64,000 nt of DNA, from positions 1,706,640 through 1,770,639 of the forward strand of contig JAVQMD010000001.1 in assembly GCA_032595675.1 (NCBI GenBank), written 5' to 3'. Of this stretch, positions 6,920 to 15,057 are shown one piece after another. A model generated the notes under the pieces. It was not told the DNA's origin. It saw nothing but the letters and a program-made list of their open reading frames with translations, and made no database searches. Within the stretch, counting starts at the first letter, position 1, and every line of letters starts with the position of its first letter. Made by a program: the position numbers and the translations under genes. Origin of the DNA: Candidatus Electrothrix rattekaaiensis (lineage in GTDB: Bacteria > Desulfobacterota > Desulfobulbia > Desulfobulbales > Desulfobulbaceae).

Positions 6920-9388
6920 GCACAGGCAAGATGAAATACTCCCTTGCCCCGCCAGTATCCATCGGCGCAGCAACGGCACCCTGAATACCCAGCCCTCACC
7001 CTCCTGCGCCAGGATTTCCTTACGCACCAGCAGGGATGCTGCTCCCCTCTCCTCTTCATTTGGCTCCCGCTCCTCAGCCACGGCACGAAGCAATCCCTGT
7101 TGTTCCTCGCTGAGTACGCTCCAGAATTCCCGAAAGACCTGATAGCCCCGCTCAAAGACCGCTGGCAAGACCATTTCCAAGTCATCCATTTGCACAGTCT
7201 TCTCTTTTTTCTTGTTCAGCTGCTCAACAAGTTCATGGCAGAGAAGCTGGGTAAAATAGGGCTGGCCACCGGTCAGATCCCGGATTGCATGAGCCACAGC
7301 AAGCGGATAGATATCCGGGAAATCCTCTACCGGGTGTTGAATCAACTCCAGGGCATCGGCATCGGCTAGATAACTCACCCGCAGGGTCTCACAGTTGATC
7401 AGGTAGTCGCTCCAGTAAGCGGGCAATTCCTCCGGGGTCAGGGCACCGGTGAAAAGCAGAGTCCAGCGGTCGCGGTGTTGGATAAGGTGGCGGAGGAAGT
7501 TAAGCGGGGCACGGCTGCCCGTGGCTATCACGATTTCATCTAGGCGTTCAAACTCGTCCAGGCAGAGAAGCAGGGTTTTATCGGGCACGGCCTGTTCCAC
7601 CGCATCAATCCAGCGGCGCAGGGTGACAAAAGGGTCATCGGATGGGGTAACGCTCTCCAGAACAGGGAGTTTCAGGCTATGTACCTTGCGGGCTGAACGG
7701 ATGATTTGTTCAGTAAACTCCTCGGCAAAGCCACGCAATGTGCTGGTCGTTGCCAAGGACTGCCCGTCAATGAGTAAAGGCAGGATATCCGAGGGCAGCC
7801 ACTTGGGCAGGTAGTTGAGGGTGGATGTTTTGCCGCTGCGCCTGCCTCCGTGCATGACCAAGGTGGGGTGCTGGGTTGAAAGAGTCAGGGTTTCGATTTG
7901 GCGGAACAGGTCACGACGGCCCTTGAACAGGGGGCCTGCCTTGTTCGGGTCTAGGGCCGGTCCTGCAAGGTAAACCTGAGGGATCTCGTCGCTCTGGGCT
8001 GCCTGTTCGCGCAAAGTGCGGCGGGCTGTCTCCAGGATGCGCTGCCAGCTGCCCAGAACCGAGCCAAAAGTGGTAGCCTCACGGGCCGAGGCGGTTGCCA
8101 AGGCATTGCGCTGTCGCGCTATCTTTTGGGTAATCTTGTCCAGTTGTTGGGCTTGGCGATAGAAGGAGCTACCCTCCAAAGCGGCGGCCACATCCTGCGA
8201 GATCTCCAGGCAGGTAGAAAGCCCGGCTGATTGCTGATCGGCTATCCAGTCTAACTGGTTGCGTATCGCTACAATATCCCGTGCTGTTTGGCAGCGGCTG
8301 AGTTCTTCAGCTGCAATTCTGTTGATGGCCTTGACTGCGGTTTTCTGCTGATTGGTGGAGGTGATCAGATAATCGATGGTCTGACGGGCTGCTGCTTGGT
8401 TTTCTTGGTAGGCTTCGGCGATGAAGCCGGATATGAAGGGCAAGGGAAGAACAATCAGTTGATCGTAATAAGAGGGGAGGCAGGACAGACGGTGAGCGGC
8501 ACGAACTGGTGCAAACTTGAGAAAGGTTGTCCAGACCAGCTCCGGTAGCCAAAAATAGAGGCGCAGTGTTCCGCATAGAAATAAAGCATTGAATGAGACA
8601 CCGAGTGCCACGCCGACCGCAGTCCCTTTCCAACCACTGAACAGCACTCCCAAAGTTATACCACCAGCAATAACGCCTGCTGTGGTTCTCCCGACCTTGT
8701 CTTTGGCTACCATGCTGTTGATCATGCCGAACACCGCACCGTTCATTACCCCGAGCGCAACTGCTTTTTCTACTCCGACTGACATGGTAAACAGAATATC
8801 GTCCATCATGCAAAAAAAAGATCCTTCCGACATGCCCAAGGCTGTACCTGCCACAATACGGGATACAGTCACCCCCCCCATTGCTCCTAATATCCCTACC
8901 ACTACGCTGCTCACTACGCCTAAGAATAACCTTCTAACAAAGAGATTATCTATAGACTGTTGGAACCCCAAAAAAACAACGCTCAATGCAAATACTATCA
9001 CGATCACCAATACCCTGGCTGTTTTTTCGCTCATTCTCCTCATACCCACTCGAAAAACTAGCTGTCCGAACAACCATCCCAATAAAAACAAACTGCTAGC
9101 CAGCCAATTGAAGCGAAAAACAGTACCGACAGTGAGTCGAGCTGTTACTTCAATCAGTAGCCCCAAAAAATAAAGCCCCGCTATCGGCACAACCACAGCC
9201 AACCACCAACCCTGGTCATCATAGCGTTGCAACTGCGGGTTAGCCCTGGCCTCTGCCGAGCGGCGAAAAATGTTGTCTGCGTAGGGATTGGTGATCTCCG
9301 GGCAGATAGCCTGCACATGTCGCTTCAGGGTGTAGGGCTTGAAATAAATCCAGTACAGGAGTTGCAAGCATTCTTTCACATATTGCAT
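6917..9388 (-). CDS. polytopic membrane protein fused to STAND/AAA-type ATPase
   Basis: An 823-residue protein using the ATG at 9388; a TTG 39 bases upstream is the only longer option. The N-terminal half holds many hydrophobic segments, including Gly/Val-rich ones. A helical linker of about 130 residues follows. The C-terminal third is a P-loop ATPase: Walker A GGRRSGKTS at about residue 514 and Walker B LLLCLDEFERL at about 608, then a winged-helix-like end. Signalling-type STAND ATPases often end in or start with an effector; here the effector would be the membrane part. Function is unknown. A smaller relative lies at 9849-10889. Confidence 0.75.
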   Translation of the reverse strand: MQYVKECLQLLYWIYFKPYTLKRHVQAICPEITNPYADNIFRRSAEARANPQLQRYDDQGWWLAVVVPIAGLYFLGLLIEVTARLTVGTVFRFNWLASSLFLLGWLFGQLVFRVGMRRMSEKTARVLVIVIVFALSVVFLGFQQSIDNLFVRRLFLGVVSSVVVGILGAMGGVTVSRIVAGTALGMSEGSFFCMMDDILFTMSVGVEKAVALGVMNGAVFGMINSMVAKDKVGRTTAGVIAGGITLGVLFSGWKGTAVGVALGVSFNALFLCGTLRLYFWLPELVWTTFLKFAPVRAAHRLSCLPSYYDQLIVLPLPFISGFIAEAYQENQAAARQTIDYLITSTNQQKTAVKAINRIAAEELSRCQTARDIVAIRNQLDWIADQQSAGLSTCLEISQDVAAALEGSSFYRQAQQLDKITQKIARQRNALATASAREATTFGSVLGSWQRILETARRTLREQAAQSDEIPQVYLAGPALDPNKAGPLFKGRRDLFRQIETLTLSTQHPTLVMHGGRRSGKTSTLNYLPKWLPSDILPLLIDGQSLATTSTLRGFAEEFTEQIIRSARKVHSLKLPVLESVTPSDDPFVTLRRWIDAVEQAVPDKTLLLCLDEFERLDEIVIATGSRAPLNFLRHLIQHRDRWTLLFTGALTPEELPAYWSDYLINCETLRVSYLADADALELIQHPVEDFPDIYPLAVAHAIRDLTGGQPYFTQLLCHELVEQLNKKKEKTVQMDDLEMVLPAVFERGYQVFREFWSVLSEEQQGLLRAVAEEREPNEEERGAASLLVRKEILAQEGEGWVFRVPLLRRWILAGQGSISSCLC

Positions 9389-9424
9389 GGGAGAGCTTCG
9401 ATTGATGTGATGTTGTTGCGTGGG

Positions 9425-9545
9425 CAAACCTGCCCAGCGTTAAAACGCTGGGCTATTCTCGTGCTGTCCCTACGGGACGCTTGGTCCCCAATAGCCCCGA
9501 AGGGGCGACAGAACATAGCCCGGTGTTTCAACACCGGGCCTAAAA
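9425..9545. repeat. multi-hairpin REP-like element
   Basis: Four consecutive perfect or near-perfect hairpins: CCCAGCGTT-AA-AACGCTGGG, TCCC-TAC-GGGA, GCCCC-GAA-GGGGC and GCCCGGTGTT-TC-AACACCGGGC. The element occupies the gap between two divergent genes. The compact set of GC-rich hairpins resembles the REP/BIME-like elements mobilised by REP-associated tyrosine transposases. No transposase is nearby. Confidence 0.75.
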
Positions 9546-9627
9546 GAGGCAGAAAACGTACTCTTGCTGTCGGCAAACACATAGTGTACACTTGCACCAA
9601 TATTGATCTTTAAACAGGAGATACCCG

Positions 9628-9822
9628 ATGTTAAAAAACAAACCTCTCAGTGCCGATGAACGCCTAGTCTTCAAGGCCGAAGAAGAAGCACAATCCGAAC
9701 AAATAACCCAGAATGATGGCTTACGTCAATGGATTGACAAAGAATACAGCATCCTCATGGATCAGTTAAGCTATGTAAAGGCGAACGGTCGTTACAGCAG
9801 AGATGAACTGAATGAACGATAA
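9628..9822 (+). CDS. small soluble protein of unknown function
   Basis: A 64-residue acidic protein beginning MLKNKPLSADERLVFKAEEE. A strong ribosome site (AGGAG) lies 9 nt before the ATG, which is the main reason to accept it. It is mostly predicted helix with no cysteines and no membrane segment. It sits between the two membrane ATPase genes, both on the other strand. No family is recognised. Confidence 0.55.
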   Translation: MLKNKPLSADERLVFKAEEEAQSEQITQNDGLRQWIDKEYSILMDQLSYVKANGRYSRDELNER

Positions 9823-9848
9823 ATATTTCATCGTTACAAACATTTTTT

Positions 9849-10889
9849 CTATTTCAACAGCTTACTCAAAATATCAAGAACGTCCTTCCACGGCAACTTC
9901 CCAGTCCACCACCCATAACCGACCGCAATAATGAAGCTGACCAGCAGGATAAACAACACAATCGCTGTACAGTCTTTAACATAGCCGGGCAACGTTGGCA
10001 TTTTCTTCAGTATCCATCCTGCTCTCCGTTTCCACACGCTGACCGGCTTAATCCGGCATTGCTGCTCCTTAAACCGCTTCTTTGCCCAGCGGATGCTTTT
10101 CCCGAGCTGATGCGCCTCAAATAAAACCGTTCCGGCCATCTGCAACAAGTAAGGATGCCTGCCACCCCAGTCCAGGGCCAGCTGCCGCTTTTCCGCGTCC
10201 AAGGCCGGTTCGCCGTCAACAGGCAGACGCACCAGCTCTTCCGCCTCATCCTCGCTGAACTCTCCCAGCTTCACCACATGACCCAGATTAAAGAAGGCCG
10301 AGGTCAGGTTCTGTTGCCCGGCATACACATCCAGAGGTCTGTGACTGGAAAGGATGAACATCAGCTGACCGGCATTCATGCAGCCACGCAGGCGGTCAAA
10401 AAAACTGTCAGTAAACGGATCGCCGCATTTAAGCAGGATCTCAAACTCATCCAGACAAAAGACCGGCAAAAGAACATGGTCGGTAAATTGCTCCAAGAGG
10501 GTGGCAAAATCCTGATACGTTCGCGGAGGCGCAAGGAGTGATCTGCGCAGGGATTCCACCCGCTGCACTGCGGGCTGCCGGGCCAGTTCCCTACCGAGAG
10601 CCTGATAAAAGGCGGTCTCGCTCGGCGGAGTCTTGGCCTGGAGATCCAGATAGATCACGACAGAACGGGAAGGACTGCTGACCCGCTGCTCCCAGGTTTG
10701 AAAGAAATGATAGAGCAGGGAAGACTTGCCCATACGTCGCTCCCCGACCACATTAACGCTGGTGGGCTGAGCCCCGTCCATCCGGCGAGCAAGAAGGGCC
10801 AATTCCTCCCTGCGCCCGACAAAGCGGCTGGGATCGGTAATCATGGGGCCTGCAACAAAAGGGCAGGAAGGAGCTGAAGGGATCGGCAT
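9849..10889 (-). CDS. STAND/AAA-type ATPase with C-terminal membrane anchor
   Basis: A 346-residue ATPase. FVGRREELALLARR precedes the Walker A motif GERRMGKSS at residues 49-56. Walker B is VFCLDEFEIL near residue 147, and the sensor region reads LMFILSSHRPLD. A single membrane helix lies near residues 307-325 (IVLFILLVSFIIAVGYGWW), putting the ATPase on the cytoplasmic face. It shares the xGRRE and GxRRxGKSS signatures with the C-terminal domain of the 6917-9388 protein, so the two are probably paralogues. Role unknown. Confidence 0.75.
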   Translation of the reverse strand: MPIPSAPSCPFVAGPMITDPSRFVGRREELALLARRMDGAQPTSVNVVGERRMGKSSLLYHFFQTWEQRVSSPSRSVVIYLDLQAKTPPSETAFYQALGRELARQPAVQRVESLRRSLLAPPRTYQDFATLLEQFTDHVLLPVFCLDEFEILLKCGDPFTDSFFDRLRGCMNAGQLMFILSSHRPLDVYAGQQNLTSAFFNLGHVVKLGEFSEDEAEELVRLPVDGEPALDAEKRQLALDWGGRHPYLLQMAGTVLFEAHQLGKSIRWAKKRFKEQQCRIKPVSVWKRRAGWILKKMPTLPGYVKDCTAIVLFILLVSFIIAVGYGWWTGKLPWKDVLDILSKLLK

Positions 10890-10934
10890 AAACTCTTTTG
10901 CAATTTAAGAGAAATTAAAAAACTGCGTAAGCAA

Positions 10935-10960
10935 TCGGCTGCCTCATCAGAGACAGCCGA
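10935..10960 (-). terminator. candidate intrinsic terminator
   Basis: Inverted repeat TCGGCTG/CAGCCGA with a 12-nt loop, downstream of the membrane protein gene ending at 10997. On the minus strand a T6 run follows about 12 nt after the stem, so termination is plausible but not textbook. Confidence 0.45.
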
Positions 10961-10996
10961 CCTGTAGAGGGCAAAACACAGGGGTTCTGAAGCCGA

Positions 10997-11614
10997 CTAC
11001 GCCTTCGCATCAGCATCATCCCTCGGAGGCGGTGGCGGAGCAGCTTCCGGCCCGCTGATTTGACGTCGCCGTTTCACTTCATAGACAGAGAGGATAAACA
11101 GGCAAGAATAGGGGTGGGTCAAGAGGACACCGACTCCGACAGAGCCGCCAATGGAGTCCAGGATAATCAAAACCGCTACCACGGCGACATGCTCGGAGAT
11201 CGGCTCATCAAAAGCCATGCGGGTGGACTCTTTGACCGCCTCAATCAGGCCCAATCGCTGATCCGTCATCAAGGGCAGCATATAGATGAGGAAGAAGGTG
11301 CCAGCCAGAATAATGGCGATACCCGGCAAAACGAGCATGAACAGACCGATAAGAACAAGAAGCACAAAGAGAATCATAAAGCCCAGTAGCGGAAAAAACA
11401 AATCCATATGGGCGAACAGATCCTTCACATCTGGTTTTCTGTTTTCCCGCAGGGTCAGCAACAGGGACTGCATATAGCCAGCTGAAACCACCGGTGCCAT
11501 AATCCCGAGACTGACAGCCGAAACCACAATCATCACCAGGGTGTTGACAAGTATCGGTGCGAAGTGACCCAGCATTATCTGCCAGGACCGTTCAAAATGC
11601 TGCTTAAAATCCAT
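10997..11614 (-). CDS. multi-spanning membrane protein (DUF975/DUF4013-like)
   Basis: A 205-residue protein with about five membrane segments, starting MDFKQHFERSWQIMLGHFAPILVNTLVMI. The N-terminal helix-turn before the first membrane segment, the LGFMILFVLLVLIGLFMLVLPG block and the LGLIEAVKESTRMAF loop are typical of DUF975/DUF4013-type integral membrane proteins. The tail is Pro- and Ala-rich (AAPPPPPRDDADAKA). A very strong ribosome site, AGGAGGAGG, precedes the ATG. Function unknown. Confidence 0.7.
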   Translation of the reverse strand: MDFKQHFERSWQIMLGHFAPILVNTLVMIVVSAVSLGIMAPVVSAGYMQSLLLTLRENRKPDVKDLFAHMDLFFPLLGFMILFVLLVLIGLFMLVLPGIAIILAGTFFLIYMLPLMTDQRLGLIEAVKESTRMAFDEPISEHVAVVAVLIILDSIGGSVGVGVLLTHPYSCLFILSVYEVKRRRQISGPEAAPPPPPRDDADAKA

Positions 11615-11949
11615 ACCTCCTCCTTTCGGCTAAACCGAATGTTAAAATCAGGGGTTCTTTTGTTTCAGGAAAAGGTTAACAGTCTGTAAGAGAGGTTGGC
11701 AAGAAGTAATTCTTTATTTGCGGAAACAGCAAGCGACATTTTGAGGGGGGGGGGCAGCAGGGGAGGCTCGACTGAGGAATTCAGTTCAGATACAGAACCA
11801 AAAGGGTTTGAAGGGCTTGTTATGGGTGGAAGGATGAAATTTTCACATAACACGACCTTCCAGCCAAATAAATAGAGGTCAGTGGCGCATCAAGGGCGAG
11901 ACAGGAACCCCTGGTGCAACCCAACAACCCTCTAGGCGGATCTGATCTT
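11615..11949. other. non-coding gap with G10 tract
   Basis: No convincing gene. The stretch holds a run of ten G residues (about 11744-11753). A 62-codon reading frame on the minus strand lacks a ribosome site and has low-complexity Pro/Leu content, so I do not call it. Confidence 0.5.
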
Positions 11950-12363
11950 TTACATCTCACCCCATGTCATAACCGGAGGCTTTTGTTTGCCAGGCCAATG
12001 ACAGAGGAATTCGCGAAAACGGATTATTTTTCCTTCTTTAACATCAAAAACATGCACCCATCGATTTTCAAAAAACACTTCCGACCCCGTATCTCTGCCC
12101 GCCTCTTCTCCGAGCACAACCACGGTATCATTTTCTGAAATAAAATTATTTGCATGAAAGGAACTAAAATGCCAACTAGAACTCAAAATATCTAAAAAGT
12201 GACGAACACCGTCTTTTCCTTGAAAGGCTCGACATCTTTCCAAGGCTTCAGGCCCATTCACGACCCATTCTACATTTTCATCACATAACTCCAGGAAAGC
12301 CTCAAGGTCTCCTGCAGAAAATTTACTGTACACATCTTGCACAACATGAAGAGGGGATGTCAT
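11950..12363 (-). CDS. SnoaL/NTF2-like protein
   Basis: A 137-residue alpha+beta-cone protein starting MTSPLHVVQDVYSKFSAGDLEAFLELCDENVEW. It fits the SnoaL-like/ketosteroid-isomerase-like group: an N-terminal helix pair, FQGKDGVRHFLDIL, VVVLGEEAGR and WVHVFDVKEGKIIRFREF. GGAGAC lies 4 nt before the ATG. The substrate cannot be inferred. Family confidence is high; functional confidence is low. Confidence 0.8.
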   Translation of the reverse strand: MTSPLHVVQDVYSKFSAGDLEAFLELCDENVEWVVNGPEALERCRAFQGKDGVRHFLDILSSSWHFSSFHANNFISENDTVVVLGEEAGRDTGSEVFFENRWVHVFDVKEGKIIRFREFLCHWPGKQKPPVMTWGEM

Positions 12364-12873
12364 TTCTGTCTCCAATATATTCTTTTATGGCTAATATTTA
12401 TTATTATACGTCGTTGTACGACTTTCTGTCTTGCCGACTTTAACTCTCTCCAAAAAGACAACTCCCTGAGTTAAGACGACATATCATTTCCACAGCCCTC
12501 TCTAGAACCTATTATGCTTTTTCTCTTGTCGTTTCCAAACGTATCCGTATCCGAAGAAAAATTTTTCCAGAAGTGAAACATACCAAAACGGCATGGAGTA
12601 CAAGGAGAAAATAATGCTGCTCAAGAAAGAACACGCCCTCTGATTCCGTGTCTGAGATTATGACAGGTAAGCGAGTGAAAATGAGGGAGGGGAAAATCTA
12701 TCTCACGTAAAAACGTAATGCTTTTTTGTGATAAAGGATGAAGTTCAATCCTTTCAACAAGGCATGACAACGTTATGCCGCCTCAAAGCAACGAAAAAAT
12801 CAGTTACTTGACCAACACAATAACGTGTCAAAATTTAATCATGTCAGATAAGGTCGTATCAAGGAGAGGGTGA
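12364..12873. other. 510-bp non-coding region
   Basis: AT-rich sequence with no credible gene on either strand. A nine-codon frame with a good ribosome site (ATG at 12613) was seen but is too short to support. The left end will hold the promoter of the SnoaL-like gene. Confidence 0.5.
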
Positions 12874-13038
12874 TCAAAGAGAGGAATCCTCTGTTGTGAC
12901 ATCCTCGTGGTTATCATCCACCTCTCCATCAGGGAGGGGATTCTTCCGTTCCAATTTACGCAGCCTTTTTTCTTCTTTCTTTTTTTTCTTTGCTAATTCT
13001 TTTTTGCGCTTATCAAATGAATAATAATTTTTTGCCAA
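12874..13038 (-). CDS. short Lys-rich conserved-type protein (TTG start)
   Basis: A 54-residue protein, MAKNYYSFDKRKKELAKK..., very rich in Lys and Glu in the first half and acidic at the end (GEVDDNHEDVTTEDSSL). It begins with TTG, preceded by AGGAGAG at good spacing. I recall similar MAKNYYSFEKRKKELAKK proteins in delta-proteobacteria next to cold-shock and RNA-binding genes, which fits the neighbours here (csp at 13274, RRM at 13647). A nucleic-acid-binding role is inference. Confidence 0.7.
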   Translation of the reverse strand: MAKNYYSFDKRKKELAKKKKKEEKRLRKLERKNPLPDGEVDDNHEDVTTEDSSL

Positions 13039-13069
13039 GATACTCTCCTGAATGTGAAACGAGAAGGCC

Positions 13070-13087
13070 CTCTGCCACTGAGCTATA
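13070..13087 (-). other. tRNA D-arm-like fragment
   Basis: The minus strand reads TATAGCTCAGTGGCAGAG, a near-perfect tRNA D-arm segment. No T-arm or matching acceptor stem is present, so this is not an intact tRNA. It lies between a perfect 16-bp hairpin and the Lys-rich small gene. It could be a tRNA remnant left by integration or a structural mimic in a leader. Confidence 0.5.
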
Positions 13088-13097
13088 ATTGAAACAA

Positions 13098-13144
13098 TCT
13101 CTTGTTTTGTGACGTACTCCTCACTTCAGTCACAAAACAAGAGA
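13098..13144. promoter_or_regulatory. perfect 16-bp inverted repeat with 15-nt loop
   Basis: The arms TCTCTTGTTTTGTGAC (13098-13113) and GTCACAAAACAAGAGA (13129-13144) pair without mismatch. It lies downstream of csp and upstream of the small Lys-rich gene in the direction of transcription. No clean T-run follows, so an attenuator or mRNA-stability element is as likely as a terminator. Confidence 0.7.
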
Positions 13145-13273
13145 TATCTCCCTTTACTCGGAGAAATACGGCCCCTTAGACAAAAAAGCTGTTCAAGCTC
13201 TTTCGTTCAAAGGAGATGGAACTCTCTTCCAACGCTTTCTCTTTGATGGATGAGGGGCAATCCCAGGCTGGGC

Positions 13274-13474
13274 TTACAGGCCAACAACATTATCTGCTGC
13301 CGGTCCTTTGGGACCGTCAACAATATCAAAGCTGACCCGTTGTCCTTCCTGCAGGCTCTTGAAACCCTGAGCTTGAATAGCTGAATGATGGACAAAAACA
13401 TCCTTACCACCATCCTGCTCAATAAATCCAAAACCCTTAGAATCGTTAAACCACTTTACTGTACCTTCTGCCAT
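13274..13474 (-). CDS. cold-shock protein, CspA family
   Basis: A 66-residue single OB-fold protein that binds single-stranded RNA/DNA and melts mRNA structure. RNP1 (KGFGFIE, residues 13-19) and RNP2 (VFVHH, residues 26-30) are both intact. AGGAG precedes the ATG. The length is standard. An RRM protein gene lies just upstream on the same strand, forming a small RNA-binding cluster. Confidence 0.97.
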   Translation of the reverse strand: MAEGTVKWFNDSKGFGFIEQDGGKDVFVHHSAIQAQGFKSLQEGQRVSFDIVDGPKGPAADNVVGL

Positions 13475-13531
13475 TTTTCCATACTCCTGTATAGCTTGAT
13501 TTCTTTATGAAATCTTAGTGAAAATACGGAT

Positions 13532-13556
13532 TACAACCTTTGCAATCCGTTGTGCA
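13532..13556 (-). terminator. hairpin between RRM and csp genes
   Basis: The repeat ACGGATT/AATCCGT encloses an 11-nt loop on the minus strand and is followed by ATTTTC. It lies downstream of the RRM gene and within the csp leader, so it may terminate the former or be part of the long structured leader common for csp mRNAs. Confidence 0.4.
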
Positions 13557-13646
13557 GTCCGACTATCCGGGCTGCGGGGTTCTTTTATATCTTTTGCGGG
13601 CAGACTAAGATCACACTTGGTCTTACGAAGCCTGTTCGCGAGAGTC

Positions 13647-13910
13647 TTATCGACGACGAAATTTCTTCTTCATCGGTTTAGACTCATTGCAGACAAGCTG
13701 CCGATGCTTATATTCTTGCCCGTTCAGCGTTTCCATTGCTTTATGACCTTCGCTTCTATTGGACATTTCCACAAAGGCAAAGCCTTTAGACTGGCCTGTA
13801 AACTGATCCTTCACGAGATTTGTACTCACAACACTCCCGTACTGGCCGAACAGATCGTTCAATTCATCTTCAGTAATATTATAGGGAAGGCTGCCGACAA
13901 AAAGTTTCAT
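13647..13910 (-). CDS. RRM-type RNA-binding protein
   Basis: An 87-residue single RRM domain: RNP2 LFVGSLPYN at residues 3-11 and RNP1 KGFAFVEM at residues 42-49, followed by a short basic tail (MKKKFRRR). Bacterial single-RRM proteins of this size are presumed cold- or stress-related RNA chaperones. AGGAG precedes the ATG at 13910. The csp gene follows on the same strand after a hairpin. Confidence 0.95.
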   Translation of the reverse strand: MKLFVGSLPYNITEDELNDLFGQYGSVVSTNLVKDQFTGQSKGFAFVEMSNRSEGHKAMETLNGQEYKHRQLVCNESKPMKKKFRRR

Positions 13911-14346
13911 ACTATGTCTCCTGCTAAAATGATCTCGTCAGAAACAACCTGCGTATATGTAAACAAGGTTGCAAGAAAGGTTAAAGCAGAAACTTTAAAG
14001 GCACCAAGAAAGGGCTGGGTTCACCGTGACAACGATGACGAAAAGAAAATGCTAAAAATTATCAATTTATAATTAAAGAGCATATTACTCCTCTTGCTGT
14101 TAATTGCAACAAATAAATTCAGGACAAGCAGTTTGCGCTCATTTTTCACATCGCCGAAAAACGGCTCCATCTTACTCCCGGCAGCTCATATCGTCGCCTT
14201 TTTGCAGAAAATGCATATCAGAGACGGTCAGTTGAAAGAGAGGATAGGGCCAATGTTCAAAGGCCTCCTTTTGGACCTTTTAATCAATGCCCGTCATAGC
14301 GTGCGTCTCGGAAAGACAAAGGGGAAAGTTATTTCAGACTCATTCC
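13911..14346. other. 436-bp region without a supported gene
   Basis: Plus-strand frames of up to 95 codons exist but lack domain features and a convincing start. The part nearest 13910 should contain the promoter and leader of the RRM gene. The part nearest 14346 is downstream of the kinase-like gene. Confidence 0.45.
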
Positions 14347-14895
14347 TTAGCTTTGATCAAATTGTTCAACAGCAATTTTAACTTTTTGTGCTGATTCCGT
14401 AATATCCAGATTTGCTATGTCTACTGATATATCAGCCCTTTTGTAACTTTGCTTAAAATAGGTAATATTTTTTTTAATCTGTTTTAGATAATAAGCTTTA
14501 TCAGCTGTTGAAAGACGTTTTTGAATAAGAATAGAATTTTTATCGTAAAAAGTGATTCGATTAAGAATATTCTGAGCTAGGTCATTTAGAACAACAGTGA
14601 TTCCCTCGGCTTTTTTTATTGTGCGCCAGTAATAGCTCATTAGTCCGCTAGGTGGAAGTGCAATCACTGAGTTTTTGCTCTCTTCTTTATTAAGAATGCT
14701 GACAAGAGCTTTTGAAGCTTCTTGTCTATATGAATTCATCGTTAGATGTTTGGCTTGAAGTGATTCAATTGGCATCGAAAAGAAACTTTCAATTTCATCG
14801 TCAAGGTCAAAAAAACAATAACCAAGCAAGTCAGCTAGCTTATGCCCTATTGCTGATTTACCTACACAACTAACTCCTGCAATAAACAATCTCAT
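14347..14895 (-). CDS. shikimate-kinase-like P-loop protein
   Basis: A 182-residue protein with Walker A GVSCVGKS at residues 7-14 and the DLDDEIES segment typical of shikimate kinases (MRLFIAGVSCVGKSAIGHKLADLLGYCFFDLDDEIE). The downstream half diverges from AroK: the GGG motif reads ALPPSG here. It is therefore better called a shikimate-kinase-like small-molecule or nucleotide kinase than AroK. The composition is more AT-rich than the housekeeping genes, like the next two genes. Confidence 0.65.
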   Translation of the reverse strand: MRLFIAGVSCVGKSAIGHKLADLLGYCFFDLDDEIESFFSMPIESLQAKHLTMNSYRQEASKALVSILNKEESKNSVIALPPSGLMSYYWRTIKKAEGITVVLNDLAQNILNRITFYDKNSILIQKRLSTADKAYYLKQIKKNITYFKQSYKRADISVDIANLDITESAQKVKIAVEQFDQS

Positions 14896-14941
14896 TTAAA
14901 CACCTGCGTGAATTGGTGTGAGCCGAACGTCGATAATCCCT

Positions 14942-15057
14942 TTTACTGGCACCCAACCCCCAGCTTTTTCCTGGCACCCAAGCTCCAGCTTGGGTGCTCT
15001 TATTTCTGAAGCTCTGTTTCTTGTATGTGATGCAAAGCTTCATTGGGTACCAGTAAA
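14942..15057. mobile_element. 116-bp MITE-like element with 15-bp terminal inverted repeats
   Basis: The left end TTTACTGGCACCCAA (14942-14956) and the right end TTGGGTACCAGTAAA (15043-15057) are inverted copies with one mismatch. The interior carries the CCCAAGCTCCAGCTTGGG hairpin and the GAAGCTCTG/CTTCTTGTATG segment shared in reverse with the elements at 36391 and 37029. The right end supplies the last codons and stop of the gene at 15040-17007. Confidence 0.75.

Noticed and set aside
11665-11853. 62-codon minus-strand frame across the G10 tract.
   Set aside because: No ribosome site and Pro/Leu-biased low-complexity sequence.
12613-12642. Nine-codon frame MLLKKEHAL with a good ribosome site, a possible leader peptide.
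   Set aside because: Too short to support, and no gene follows on that strand that it could control.
13065-13145. Complete tRNA gene.
   Set aside because: The D-arm-like match has no T-arm, no paired acceptor ends and no CCA-adjacent structure.
14094-14381. 95-codon plus-strand frame in the gap next to the RRM gene.
   Set aside because: No domain features and overlap with the 3' end of the kinase-like gene.
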